Of a stretch of DNA of 64,000 bases, positions 8,896 to 18,225 are shown piece after piece. This DNA is from Actinoplanes sp. NBRC 103695. Lineage in GTDB: Bacteria > Actinomycetota > Actinomycetes > Mycobacteriales > Micromonosporaceae. A model generated the notes under the pieces. It was given only the letters and a program-made list of their open reading frames with translations, ran no database searches and was not told the origin of the DNA. Location of the stretch: positions 1-64,000 of the forward strand of contig NZ_BSTL01000018.1 of the NCBI RefSeq assembly GCF_030269485.1. The letters run 5' to 3'. The translations under genes and the position numbers were made by a program. Positions within the stretch are counted from its first letter, which is position 1. Each line of letters opens with the position of its first letter.

Positions 8896-9453
8896 TTACC
8901 AGTATCGATCCGAATGATCTTGCCAGCGTGCGGTGTGAACGGCGGTGCTCAGCCGTCCCACGACGGTGCGGCATTTCTGCCCGACTGGTGCGTGGCAGCG
9001 AGGGCAGGGCTGATCTGACCACGTCCAGATCGGCAATGCTGCGGTGGGGTCGGCAAGCTGGTGATGGTGGGCCAGGTGGCGGGTCAGGGCGGCGCGTTGT
9101 TCGTCCAGGTCGTGGGACGATTCGGCGTGCTCCAGCCAGGTGGACGAGGCGCCTGGGTCGACGGCTTGACCTGGCGTCGCCGGGCAGTAGGTGCACACAG
9201 CGACGTAGAGCGACCCGGCCCAGCAGCCGATATGCGGCTCGGATGCGCCGGTTCGCGGCGGCTCGGTGCCGTCCTCGGCAAGGACGGGATAGCTTGGTAG
9301 AGGGTCAGCCTCGATGGGAATCACGGGGCCGGCGACCGCTTCGGCGATGCGTTCTATCGCTTCGGCGATCCGCTTGAGGTACTCCTCATCCCGGACGCGA
9401 CTCCTCGGCCCTTGATCGGTTGGGTAGGCGCCGGACCGCGCTGCGTAGGTCAC
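8896..9453 (-). CDS. Small zinc-finger protein of unknown function
   Basis: A 185-residue soluble protein. The N-terminal part has a short amphipathic helix (EEYLKRIAEAIERIAEAVA). A middle section CTYCPATPG, followed by HLAHHHQ, may bind one metal. The C-terminal end PCPRCHAPVGQKCRT...HTARW matches the common actinobacterial and phage zinc-finger pattern C-x2-C-x6-C with a following His/Arg. Such proteins are frequent on mobile elements and are often assumed to bind nucleic acid. The GTG at 9453 has no clear ribosome binding site, so the start could be further in. Confidence 0.62.
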   Translation of the reverse strand: MTYAARSGAYPTDQGPRSRVRDEEYLKRIAEAIERIAEAVAGPVIPIEADPLPSYPVLAEDGTEPPRTGASEPHIGCWAGSLYVAVCTYCPATPGQAVDPGASSTWLEHAESSHDLDEQRAALTRHLAHHHQLADPTAALPIWTWSDQPCPRCHAPVGQKCRTVVGRLSTAVHTARWQDHSDRYW

Positions 9454-9494
9454 CGGACCAGGGTAGGCTGCTGCGCCGTCGGCGCAGCGTGCCG

Positions 9495-10811
9495 TTACGT
9501 TCTGGCTCTTACCGATGTCCCTTCGGCGATGGCGACCGTGATCAGTTCGTCTGCGTCGAACAGTGGCTCCAGCCAGCTTCGGATCTCATCGCTTGTGGTG
9601 CCGCACGAGCCGATCCAGCCGTCCCGAAAGAGCTGCGTGAAGTCGGTGTTGTTCAAATGCCGTTGAGTTGGCCACCGCTCGTCGTCCCACGTGATGCGCA
9701 GATTGTCGCCACCCATGGTCATATCGGCCGTGGATTCGTGCATGAGGCCGACGAGGTCCAGCGGAAGATAGAGGCCCTTCATCAGTTCCGTTGACTGGCC
9801 GTCGTAGTCACTGGGCCGGACGATCTTGAGGTAGTGCGGCTGGGTGCTGAGCCGGTATTGCCCGACGGTGCCGGGTTGTTTCCCTACTTCGAGCGCGCGC
9901 ATGCTGCGAAGTTGCGCCGCCAGTTGGGGATCGCCGCGGTAGGTCCATCCGCCGTCAGGGTCCTGCTTCATGCGCTTGTACTGCACGAGGATCCCGCAGT
10001 GTCGGTCGGCGTGGTAGTAGATGAGGTCGCTGCCTCTCGTGGTTTCCAGGTCGCGCTTGTTCGTGTTCAGGACGGTGAGCCGGCCGCCGCCGTGAAGGGG
10101 GATCAGCATGCCCCGGGCGTTCCTGCGTGCGCGCTGCCCCAGAATGCCGTCGAAGCGTTCCATGTCGCGCTCGATGAGCGTGTCCTCATCGTTGTAGCCG
10201 AGCCGCACCGTCTCCATCAGGGTGCGTCGCGTGTCCAGCTCGTCCGGCGGAGTCATCAGCGCGCGGCCTGGCTGACCAAGGCGACGACCGAGACCGGATA
10301 TCTCGGCGATAAGCCCGAGGGTGTCCTTCTCCTCGGCGAGCAAGGTTCGCCGCGCCTCGGTGATCTGCCTGGTCCCCGTAGGGTAGCCGCTCGCTTGTTC
10401 GATCAGGTCGGCTGCGTCGCTGGTCAGATCGCTCAATACCCGGACGACGGCGGTGGAGCTTCCCTCGGGCAGAGCGCTTTTCGCGGTGCGCGCCGAGGCC
10501 ACGTGCGGCTTGATCTGTGGCGACACCCGATCCAGCACAGCTTCGAGCTGAACGGGACGCCTGAGCAAGGAGATGCCGGAGACCTCGTACCGTCGGGCGA
10601 AGCTGGTTACCCGTACGCTGCGGCGAAACGATCCGATCGCGATCGCTTCAACGGACGTGGCCTCCGATGAGGACCGCGCGCAGATGACCGCCACGGCGTA
10701 CTTCGGCAGGTCATTGCCGATTGGGGCGCTGTCGGTGTAGCTGTCGCGTACGAGCTTGTCGTTGAAGGCGATGCGGTCTCTCGGCTGATGATCGATGAAG
10801 ATCGCCGTCAT
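9495..10811 (-). CDS. Orphan protein with a PD-(D/E)XK (QxK-type) nuclease signature
   Basis: I do not recognise this 438-residue protein as a named family. Residues 256-281 contain E256, then GSDLIYYHADRHCGILVQYK. An acidic residue at the end of one strand (D262) and Q277-x-K279 in the next fit the QxK variant of the PD-(D/E)XK nuclease fold (Mrr-like). The N-terminal half is mainly helical with no clear motifs, and there is no transmembrane segment. The ATG at 10811 has a weak ggag upstream. It is divergent from hsdR, in a defence-like setting, so a DNA-cleaving defence role is plausible but inferred. Confidence 0.6.
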   Translation of the reverse strand: MTAIFIDHQPRDRIAFNDKLVRDSYTDSAPIGNDLPKYAVAVICARSSSEATSVEAIAIGSFRRSVRVTSFARRYEVSGISLLRRPVQLEAVLDRVSPQIKPHVASARTAKSALPEGSSTAVVRVLSDLTSDAADLIEQASGYPTGTRQITEARRTLLAEEKDTLGLIAEISGLGRRLGQPGRALMTPPDELDTRRTLMETVRLGYNDEDTLIERDMERFDGILGQRARRNARGMLIPLHGGGRLTVLNTNKRDLETTRGSDLIYYHADRHCGILVQYKRMKQDPDGGWTYRGDPQLAAQLRSMRALEVGKQPGTVGQYRLSTQPHYLKIVRPSDYDGQSTELMKGLYLPLDLVGLMHESTADMTMGGDNLRITWDDERWPTQRHLNNTDFTQLFRDGWIGSCGTTSDEIRSWLEPLFDADELITVAIAEGTSVRART

Positions 10812-11146
10812 TCGGCAACTCCGTTCCCCCGCCCAACCGGCCTACAAGAACCAGCGACGATGTAGACCGATCGAGAGTAATGCATCTGCGCCCTGCGCAG
10901 CCTTGAGACGCACTCGGTCTTGTGGTGCAGTGGCTCGTCGTCCTGGGCAGCCGCACTCGAACGGAGTGCTCGCCACGCGGACGACGGTCGAGGCTTCAAC
11001 CTTGTCGAAGCCCACGAAGTTCATCTACGACATCCGCGTCGCCGACGGCGGCGAACGAGCGCCGTTCGGGCGTCGATCGGTTGTTGATCTCGTCAGAGTC
11101 ACTCTGCGGATACCGTCGGTGGATCAACTGCACTACCTTAGTTTCC
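10812..11146. promoter_or_regulatory. Divergent intergenic region with a probable leaderless hsdR promoter
   Basis: This 335-base region separates the orphan nuclease-like gene (-) and hsdR (+). The hexamer TACCTT at 11134-11139 ends seven bases before the chosen hsdR GTG at 11147, and no ribosome binding site precedes that codon. This is the layout of a leaderless actinobacterial transcript. An open frame upstream of the GTG exists but its composition does not look coding. Confidence 0.45.
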
Positions 11147-13909
11147 GTGGCGGGAACTGGGGATGAGATTCGGCTGCAAGCGGAGCAGCGGGCTCGGGTA
11201 CGAATCGACAAGCAACTGCGGGATGCTGGTTGGGAGGTTCAGGACCGGGCCGAGCTGAATTTGTTCGCGGCATCCGGTATCGCGGTTCGCGAGTCGATCA
11301 TGGCGAAGGGGCACGGCCGCGTCGACTACCTCCTGTACGTCGACCGGCGGGTAGTCGGGGTCATCGAGGCCAAGCCGGAGGGAACTCCGTTGTCGGGGGT
11401 CGAGTGGCAGTCGGCCATGTATGCCGACGGACTGCCGCCCGCCGTACGGCTGAAGGCATTGACCCGGGATGGGCGGCTGCCATTCGTGTTCGAGGCCAGC
11501 GGCTCGGAAACCCATTTCACCAACGGGTACGACCCGCAGCCAAGGGCTCGTCGGATCTTCGCGTTCCCGCAAGCCGCCACGCTGGCCCGGACCATCCGCG
11601 ACGCCGCAGCCGACACCGAGCGGCCGACGTGGCGCGCGAAGGTGCGGCATCTGCCCCGGCTCGACACCACTTTGCTGCGGCCGGCGCAGATCACCGCGGT
11701 CCAAGGGGTGGAACGGTCGCTGGCTGAGCAGCGGTTCGACCGGTCACTGATCCAAATGGCAACGGGGGCGGGCAAGACCCACACCGCGGTCACCGAGTCG
11801 TTCCGGCTGCTCAAGTATGGCGGGTTCAACCGAGTGTTGTTCCTGGTCGACCGTAACAACCTGGCTGATCAGACGATCGCGGAGTTCCAGAACTATCGCA
11901 CACCCGGCGACGGGCGCCGCTTCACCGAGCTGTACAACGTCGACAAGCTGACCAGCGCCGGGATGCTGGGCAGTTCCAGCGTCGTGATCTCGACGATCCA
12001 GCGGGTCTACAAGGTGTTGTCTGGCGACGCCGCCCCCGAGGGCGACGATCCAGGCTTGGACGATTACGTGCCTGATGCCCCGGTCAGCGTCACTTACAAC
12101 TCGGGGATGCCGCCGGAGACCTTCGACTTGGTGATCGTCGACGAGGCGCATCGGTCGATCTACGGGGTGTGGCGAGGGGTGCTGGAGTATTTCGACGCGC
12201 ACATCGTCGGGCTGACCGCCACGCCGGGAAAGCAGACTTTCGGGTTCTTCCGGCAGAACCTGGTGTCGGAGTACACCTACCCGCAGTCGGTGGCCGACAA
12301 CGTCAACGTCGACTTCGACCTGTACCGGATCAAGACCCAAATCAGTGGCCTGGGCTCGACCATCGAGGCCGGCACGGTGGTGCCCAAGGTCGACCGCCGC
12401 ACCCGGGTGCAACGCCTGGAGACCTTGGACGAGGACCTGGAATACACCGCCAAGCAGCTCGACCGGGCGGTCACCTCCACCTCGCAGATCCGGCTGGTGT
12501 TGGAGACCTTCCGCGAGAAGGTGTTCACCGAGATCTTCCCCGGCCGGTCCACGGTGCCCAAGACGCTGATCTTCTGCAAGGACGACGCCCACGCCGAGGA
12601 GGTCGTCACCACCGTCCGTGAGGTCTTCGGCAGGGGCAACGACTTCGCCGCGAAGATCACCTACAACGCCCGCGACCCGAAAGGCCAGCTTCAAGCCTTC
12701 CGTACGTCGGCCGCGCTGCGGATCGCGGTCACGGTCGACATGATCGCCACCGGGACTGACGTCAAGCCCCTCGAATGCGTGTTCTTTATGCGTGACGTGC
12801 GGTCGGCGTCGTACTTCGAACAGATGAAAGGACGCGGCGCCCGCACCATCGCCGCCACCGATTTCCAGGCGGTCACCCCCGACGCGACCGAGAAGACCCG
12901 GTTCGTCATCGTCGATGCAGTCGGTGTTACCGAGCACCAGTTCGTCGATCCACCCCTGAACCGCGAGAGGAGCGCCTCTCTTAAGCAGCTGCTCGACAAG
13001 GCCGCGGCACTGACCCTCACGGAGGCCGAGACCGCCACCCTTGCCTCCCGACTTGCCGCCCTGGAACTGCAACTAACCCCGGACGAGCGCACGGAGCTCG
13101 ACCAGGTCGCCGGCGGCTCGCTGAAGAACATCGTGCGCACCATGGTCGACGCGGTCGACCCGGACACCCAGGCCCGCGCCATCCAGGATGTCGCCGACCC
13201 GGAAGCGGTTGTACAGGATCTCCTGGACCGGGCGGTGGAGCCGATCGCCGCCAACCCGCAGCTCCGCCAGCGCATCCTGGAACTGCGACGCGCCCACGAC
13301 CGTGTCATCGACGAGGTCAGCGTGGATGTCCTCGAAGACGCCTACGGCGTGGTCGACACCTCCCGGGCACGCTCGATCGTCGAGTCCTGGCGCGACTACC
13401 TGGACGAGAACCGGGACGAGATCACCGCGATCCAGTTACTCACCGAAGCTCGCGACCGGCGGGTCGCCTTCGCCGACATCAAGGAACTCGCCGAGCGCAT
13501 CCAACGCCCGCCCCGCAATTGGAGCGTTGCCCTAGTCTGGGCCGCCTACGAAGCCCTCGAGCAAGACCTGGTCCGGCACAGCGACCGGCACACCCTGACC
13601 GACCTGGTGTCGTTGATCCGCTACACGGTGGGGCAGGATGACGAACTCGTTCCCTACGGCGATAAGGTGCGGGAACGTTACGCTGGCTGGCTCCGCCAAC
13701 AGGAACAGGCCGGGGCGAGGTTCACCGAGACGGAGAGGTGGTGGCTGGACCGCATGGTGGAAGTAATCGCCGTGTCGGCAGGCATTAGCCCAGACGACCT
13801 GGACAACGCTCCTTTCATCGACCGCGGCGGCATCGACGGTGCCGTCCGCGATCTCGGTCCCCGTGCCGCACACCTGATCGACCAACTCAACACGGAGTTG
13901 ACCGCGTGA
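11147..13909 (+). CDS. hsdR: Type I restriction enzyme, endonuclease/translocase subunit HsdR
   Basis: A 920-residue subunit. The N-terminal nuclease domain has the D...ExK pattern in GRVDYLLYVDRRVVGVIEAK. The SF2 translocase follows, with Walker A ATGAGKTH, a DEAH box VIVDEAHRS, motif III VGLTATPGKQ and motif VI FEQMKGRGARTI. The helical C-terminal end would bind the methylase core. It cuts unmodified DNA after ATP-driven translocation and needs HsdM and HsdS. The open frame reaches 10922, but family similarity begins at VAGTGDEIRLQAEQRARVRI, so the GTG at 11147 was chosen. The stop overlaps the hsdS GTG by four bases. Confidence 0.93.
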   Translation: MAGTGDEIRLQAEQRARVRIDKQLRDAGWEVQDRAELNLFAASGIAVRESIMAKGHGRVDYLLYVDRRVVGVIEAKPEGTPLSGVEWQSAMYADGLPPAVRLKALTRDGRLPFVFEASGSETHFTNGYDPQPRARRIFAFPQAATLARTIRDAAADTERPTWRAKVRHLPRLDTTLLRPAQITAVQGVERSLAEQRFDRSLIQMATGAGKTHTAVTESFRLLKYGGFNRVLFLVDRNNLADQTIAEFQNYRTPGDGRRFTELYNVDKLTSAGMLGSSSVVISTIQRVYKVLSGDAAPEGDDPGLDDYVPDAPVSVTYNSGMPPETFDLVIVDEAHRSIYGVWRGVLEYFDAHIVGLTATPGKQTFGFFRQNLVSEYTYPQSVADNVNVDFDLYRIKTQISGLGSTIEAGTVVPKVDRRTRVQRLETLDEDLEYTAKQLDRAVTSTSQIRLVLETFREKVFTEIFPGRSTVPKTLIFCKDDAHAEEVVTTVREVFGRGNDFAAKITYNARDPKGQLQAFRTSAALRIAVTVDMIATGTDVKPLECVFFMRDVRSASYFEQMKGRGARTIAATDFQAVTPDATEKTRFVIVDAVGVTEHQFVDPPLNRERSASLKQLLDKAAALTLTEAETATLASRLAALELQLTPDERTELDQVAGGSLKNIVRTMVDAVDPDTQARAIQDVADPEAVVQDLLDRAVEPIAANPQLRQRILELRRAHDRVIDEVSVDVLEDAYGVVDTSRARSIVESWRDYLDENRDEITAIQLLTEARDRRVAFADIKELAERIQRPPRNWSVALVWAAYEALEQDLVRHSDRHTLTDLVSLIRYTVGQDDELVPYGDKVRERYAGWLRQQEQAGARFTETERWWLDRMVEVIAVSAGISPDDLDNAPFIDRGGIDGAVRDLGPRAAHLIDQLNTELTA

Positions 13910-15318
13910 TTCAGCCTTCCAATTGGAAGCCTTTAGTGTTGGGCGATGTCCTGGATCGCATCGAGGCTGGAAAGTCATTTGCGGCAGAGCCTCGTCCAGC
14001 CACGGATGAAGAGTGGGGAATAATCAAGGTCAGCGCAATGACCTACGGAGTTTTCCGTGAGGTCGAGAATAAAGCAGTTCCCCGAGGGATCGAATTCACA
14101 TCGTCTGCAGAGATTCGGCCAGGCGACCTCCTGCTAAGCCGCGCCAATACCCACAATTATGTCGGCGCATCGGTTCTCGTTGGTAAATGCCGCCCGCGGC
14201 TCCTGCTGAGCGACAAGAGTCTGCGGCTTCATCCGGCGAGTAACGTGGATCGCCGCTGGTTGTGGTATGCCTTGAATACGCCAAAGTCCCGGCAATATCT
14301 TAGCAATGCATCTTCCGGCGTAAAGTCAGGAATGCGCAATATTTCGCAAAAGTCCCTCCAATCTTTGCCGCTCAATCTTCCCCCACTGGTCGAGCAGCGA
14401 CGGATTGTCGACATCGTAGAAGGTCACCTTTCTCACCTCGACGAGGCAGCATCCCTCCTGGCTTCCACGAGAAAACGATCTGAATGCTTGATTCGGTCCA
14501 TTATTGACGACACCTTTTGGAAGTTAGCTCCAAGGGTCGCCGATCGCAGCGGCCAGCACGCCGATTCGGACGTCATACTCCAAGAGCGCGAATCAATATG
14601 GCGATCATCTTCTGATAGGCCGTACAATCAGCCCGCCTCACCCGATATCGACCTGCTGCCAGAACGGCTTCCATGGCAGGTTGTCAGCATGGAAGCCGCA
14701 ACCGATCCCTTCCGCCTGATTCGTTACGGAATCCTGAAGCCTAAGGTAAAGAACGGGGGTTCGGTCCGCTATATCGAGGTTAAGGACTTGGTGGGTAATT
14801 CGCTAGAAGGAAAGGCCCTCCATTTAACAAGCCACGAGTTGGATGACCAGTTCAAGGGTGCTCGACTTGAGTCAGGTGACCTAGTGATCGCAGTCCGCGG
14901 CTCTTACGAGCGCGTCGCCCTTGTTCCGGAATCACTGACAGGGGTAAATATTAGTCGCGATGTTGCCAGACTGGCTCCAGGGCCGTCATTCAGCCCAAAA
15001 TTCATTATGCTCTGGCTGCAAACATCCATATCAAAATCCTACCTGAACAAGCATGCTCGGGGTGTTGCTGTGAAGGGCGTAAATATCGCAACTCTGCGAG
15101 CCATGCCAGTTCCTGTGCTTGGCCTGGAGCTTCAGGAAGAGATCGCGAGTGTCGTAGATTACCAACTTGCCGAGGTAAAGCGACTGGAGATCCAAACTGA
15201 CCAAGCGGCATTGCGAGCCCGGTCGCTCCGCAAAGCTGTCCTGGCTGCGGCCTTCTCGGGGAGGCTGACCGGGAAAAGCAGCGACATGGATTTGGTTGAG
15301 GAGATGACTGTTGTCTGA
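13906..15318 (+). CDS. hsdS: Type I restriction-modification specificity subunit HsdS
   Basis: A 470-residue subunit with two target-recognition domains (about 1-150 and 230-410). Each is followed by a conserved helical spacer; the first carries NLPPLVEQRRIVDIVEGHLSH and the second ends in LGLELQEEIASVVDYQLAEV. It sets the DNA sequence recognised by the whole enzyme. The GTG at 13906 overlaps the hsdR stop (GTGA). Its base composition differs sharply from its neighbours: 14281-14340 is about 48% G+C against about 68% for a comparable hsdR stretch. This suggests the specificity gene was exchanged by recombination or arrived separately. Confidence 0.92.
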   Translation: MIQPSNWKPLVLGDVLDRIEAGKSFAAEPRPATDEEWGIIKVSAMTYGVFREVENKAVPRGIEFTSSAEIRPGDLLLSRANTHNYVGASVLVGKCRPRLLLSDKSLRLHPASNVDRRWLWYALNTPKSRQYLSNASSGVKSGMRNISQKSLQSLPLNLPPLVEQRRIVDIVEGHLSHLDEAASLLASTRKRSECLIRSIIDDTFWKLAPRVADRSGQHADSDVILQERESIWRSSSDRPYNQPASPDIDLLPERLPWQVVSMEAATDPFRLIRYGILKPKVKNGGSVRYIEVKDLVGNSLEGKALHLTSHELDDQFKGARLESGDLVIAVRGSYERVALVPESLTGVNISRDVARLAPGPSFSPKFIMLWLQTSISKSYLNKHARGVAVKGVNIATLRAMPVPVLGLELQEEIASVVDYQLAEVKRLEIQTDQAALRARSLRKAVLAAAFSGRLTGKSSDMDLVEEMTVV

Positions 15319-16804
15319 TACGCGGCGGTTGGTCGACAAGCTGTGGTCGTACTGCCACGTGCTGCGCGACGATGGTGTGGGGACGATCGAGTACACCGAG
15401 CAGCTCACGTACCTATTGTTTCTGAAGATGGCGCATGAGCGGGAGATTCGTCCACTCCGGCCGGAGCGGATCGTTCCGGAAAGCTGTTCCTGGCAGCGAC
15501 TGCTGGATGCCGAGGGCGACGCCCTCGAAACCGCTTACCGGCATATCCTCGAGGAACTGGCCCGCCAGCCCGGCACGCTAGGCACGATCTACCGCAAGGC
15601 GCAGAACCGGATCCAGGATCCGTCGAAGCTGCGCAGGCTGATCGTCGATCTGATCGACAAGGAGAACTGGTCGGCGACCGGCACCGACATCAAGGGTGAC
15701 GCCTACGAGGAACTACTGTCGCGGGGCGCGGAGGACATCAAGTCCGGTGCCGGGCAGTACTTCACCCCACGTTCGGTGATTCAGGCGATGGTCGACTGCG
15801 TGCGGCCGACCGTCGACGATACGGTGGTCGACCCGGCGGCCGGTACAGGCGGCTTCCTGCTCGCCGCGCACGAGTTCGCCGCCCGGGATGCCGAGACGCT
15901 GACCCCGACCGAACGCCTCCACCTGCGGGATACGTTCGTGCACGGCGTGGAACTGGTCGACGGTACGGCCCGGCTGGCGGCGATGAACCTGCTGCTGCAT
16001 GGCATCGGTACGCCGAACGGCGAGAGCCTGATCGAGGTCAGGGACGCCTTGACCGCCGACCCAGGCAGGCGCTACTCAGTGGTGCTGTCGAATCCTCCGT
16101 TCGGGCGTAAGTCGTCGCTGACCATGGTTGGCGCCGACGGACGGGAGGCTCGCGAGGAGCGGGAGATCGAGCGGTCGGACTTCGTGGTCACCACTGCGAA
16201 CAAGCAACTCAACTTCGTGCAGCACATCGCCACGATCCTCGGCATCAACGGCCGAGCCGCCGTCGTGCTACCCGACAACGTGCTATTCGAGGGCGGCGCC
16301 GGCGAGACGCTGCGCCGTCGGCTGCTGCGCGACTTTGATCTGCACACGATGCTGCGCCTGCCGACAGGCATCTTCTACGCCCAGGGTGTCAAGGCCAACG
16401 TACTGTTCTTCGACAAGAAGCCGGCCGCCGAGCAGCCGTGGACCGAAAAGTTGTGGATCTACGATCTGCGGACCAACCAACACTTCACTCTCAAGCAGAA
16501 TCCGCTCCGCCGTCACCATCTCGACGACTTCGCCTCCTGCTTCGCGCCGGGAAAGCCCCGTTCGGAGCGGGTCGAAACCGACCGGTTCAAGCCGTTCCCG
16601 TACGAGGAACTGATCGCCCGCGACAAGGTCAACCTCGACATCACCTGGCTGCGTGACGAGTCGCTGGAGGACATGGACAACCTGCCCGCGCCCGAGATCA
16701 TCGCCCGCGAAATCGTGGAGGACCTCACGGCGGCCCTGGCGGAATTCGAGGCTGTCGCCGCGGCGCTGGGCGCGAGTGATCTCAACTCAGGTTCCGATAT
16801 CTGA
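15311..16804 (+). CDS. hsdM: Type I restriction-modification methylase subunit HsdM
   Basis: A 497-residue N6-adenine methyltransferase. The helical N-terminal domain (TIEYTEQLTYLLFLKMAHER) is the HsdM_N type. SAM motif I is DPAAGTGGFLLAA, and the catalytic motif is SNPPFGRKS. It methylates adenine in both strands of the site chosen by HsdS and forms the core of the restriction complex. The start is a TTG at 15311 overlapping the hsdS stop by eight bases; upstream gaggagatgac could serve as the ribosome binding site. The gene order R-S-M is less usual than R-M-S or M-S-R. Confidence 0.93.
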   Translation: MSDTRRLVDKLWSYCHVLRDDGVGTIEYTEQLTYLLFLKMAHEREIRPLRPERIVPESCSWQRLLDAEGDALETAYRHILEELARQPGTLGTIYRKAQNRIQDPSKLRRLIVDLIDKENWSATGTDIKGDAYEELLSRGAEDIKSGAGQYFTPRSVIQAMVDCVRPTVDDTVVDPAAGTGGFLLAAHEFAARDAETLTPTERLHLRDTFVHGVELVDGTARLAAMNLLLHGIGTPNGESLIEVRDALTADPGRRYSVVLSNPPFGRKSSLTMVGADGREAREEREIERSDFVVTTANKQLNFVQHIATILGINGRAAVVLPDNVLFEGGAGETLRRRLLRDFDLHTMLRLPTGIFYAQGVKANVLFFDKKPAAEQPWTEKLWIYDLRTNQHFTLKQNPLRRHHLDDFASCFAPGKPRSERVETDRFKPFPYEELIARDKVNLDITWLRDESLEDMDNLPAPEIIAREIVEDLTAALAEFEAVAAALGASDLNSGSDI

Positions 16805-17005
16805 CTTCGGCAAGCCTCGAGACCACATTCGCGGGCAGAACTCAGAGCCTGTGAGCAACGGCCTCACCGACACGCGGAACAACGCGCGGCGTGAACCCAG
16901 CCCGGGTCGTCGTACTTGGAAGCTGGTCGCGGAGGCAGCCCGCACGCTGGGGTTGTTCCCTGCTGGTCGCGAAGATGTTCTTGTTTGTGCCGGTACATTT
17001 TGTAG

Positions 17006-17866
17006 ATGGGTGGGGTGTTGGATCCGTTGGCGCGGACGGCGCTGTGGACGGCGTCGATGCGGGCGCGGGAGCATGCGCGGGCCGACCGGCTTTTCGAGGA
17101 GCCGCTTGCCGGGCTCCTGGCGACCGAGGAAGGCCCACTGATCATGAGTGGGTTCGAGGGCGACGTCCAGGGCGGGGTGCAGGACCCAGCGCTGGCGGTT
17201 CGGACCCGCTACTTCGACGATGCGATCCGACGGGCCGACACCATTCGCGGTCTTCGCCAGTTCGTGTTCGTCGCGGCGGGGATGGACACCCGGGCCTATC
17301 GCCTGGGGTGGTCTGAAGGGTCGTCGTTGTTCGAGTTGGACCGCCCAGCCCTGCTTGATCTCAAGAGCGGCCTGCTCGCACAGGTCGGTGCCCAATCAGG
17401 TTGTTCGGTGCAGCCGGTGGGTGTCGACCTCACCGGGGGCTGGACCACGGCGTTGGCGGCGGCCGGCTTCATTTCGTCGGCGCCGACGTTCTGGCTGGTC
17501 GAGGGGTTGCTGTACTTCTTGACCGTCGATGAACGCGACACTCTGATCAAGGAGATGACCGCGTTGTCGGCGCCGGGTAGCTGGTTGCTAGCCGACTATG
17601 TGACCCAGACGTCGCTTGACAGCGACGCGATGCGCGCCTGGCGGGTGAAGATGGCCGTCAGTGGTCACCCGTGGCAGTCGGGGTGCGACGATCCGGCCGC
17701 CATGCTGGGCGGGCACGGTTGGGCGACCACGGTCGCCGGGTACGGTTCGCCGGAGGCCGATTTCGGGCGGTGGGCGGCGGCGGAGTTGGCGCCGGGTGTG
17801 TCGGGGACGAGGGGGCGGTACCTGATCACGGCGACGCTGAGTGGCGGGTCGGCCTCAGCGGTGTAG
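17006..17866 (+). CDS. Class I SAM-dependent methyltransferase (LCMT/PPM-like, TIGR00027 type)
   Basis: A 286-residue protein with the features of this actinobacterial family: an N-terminal DPLARTALWTASMRARE region, the RTRYFDDAIRRA motif, and a SAM-binding segment FVFVAAGMDTRAYRLGW followed by FELDRP. WLVEGLLYFLT marks the later core strand. The family methylates small molecules or polyketides; the substrate here is unknown. A TACATT at 16994-16999 lies six bases before the ATG with no ribosome binding site between, so the transcript may be leaderless. The 3' end overlaps the convergent YciI gene by 12 bases. Confidence 0.85.
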   Translation: MGGVLDPLARTALWTASMRAREHARADRLFEEPLAGLLATEEGPLIMSGFEGDVQGGVQDPALAVRTRYFDDAIRRADTIRGLRQFVFVAAGMDTRAYRLGWSEGSSLFELDRPALLDLKSGLLAQVGAQSGCSVQPVGVDLTGGWTTALAAAGFISSAPTFWLVEGLLYFLTVDERDTLIKEMTALSAPGSWLLADYVTQTSLDSDAMRAWRVKMAVSGHPWQSGCDDPAAMLGGHGWATTVAGYGSPEADFGRWAAAELAPGVSGTRGRYLITATLSGGSASAV

Positions 17867-18160
17867 GCCGGTGAACGACGGCCCGACCCGGAACGGTTGC
17901 ACGTCGATGCGCCGCCAGACGTCGCCCAGCACGTACGGCTCGATTTTCAGCCATGCGTCCAGTTCCTGGCGGGTCGGGAAGTCGAGGACGAGCACCGAGC
18001 CGATCATCTTCTCCTGGTCGTCGAGCAGCGCTCCGCCGTAGAGCATGCTGCCGTTGGCGACCATCTCGTCACCGAGGGCGATGTGCTTCTCGCGTGCTTG
18101 CAGCCGGCGGTTCAGGGCGTCGTCGTCGTCACCGTCGTGGGCGATGAGCAGGAACTGCAT
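17855..18160 (-). CDS. YciI family protein
   Basis: A 101-residue small protein of the dimeric alpha/beta barrel (YciI-like) family: MQFLLIAHDG at the start, then REKHIALGDEMVANGSML with the conserved His, and GSVLVLDFPTRQELDAWLKIEPYV, ending with VQPFRV. The function of these proteins is mostly undetermined; some are dehydrochlorinase-like or stress-associated. A strong ribosome binding site (gaaggag) precedes the ATG. It converges on the methyltransferase gene. Confidence 0.9.
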   Translation of the reverse strand: MQFLLIAHDGDDDDALNRRLQAREKHIALGDEMVANGSMLYGGALLDDQEKMIGSVLVLDFPTRQELDAWLKIEPYVLGDVWRRIDVQPFRVGPSFTGLHR

Positions 18161-18225
18161 GTGCGGGCTCCTTCACGAGTGGGAATGTTGTCCGTATTGT
18201 CGCGCCATCGGTCAAGAGTGGCGGG

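Noticed and set aside
8659..9018. 119-codon plus-strand frame
   Set aside because: No convincing ribosome binding site, overlaps the zinc-finger gene on the other strand, and has no recognisable domain.
10922..11146. N-terminal extension of HsdR
   Set aside because: The extra 75 residues have no family similarity and Arg/Ser-rich composition; family similarity begins at the GTG at 11147.
11744..13072. Long open frame antisense to hsdR (442 codons)
   Set aside because: It lies inside a gene with all type I R motifs; third-position GC bias creates antisense frames. Its translation is low-complexity and matches no family.
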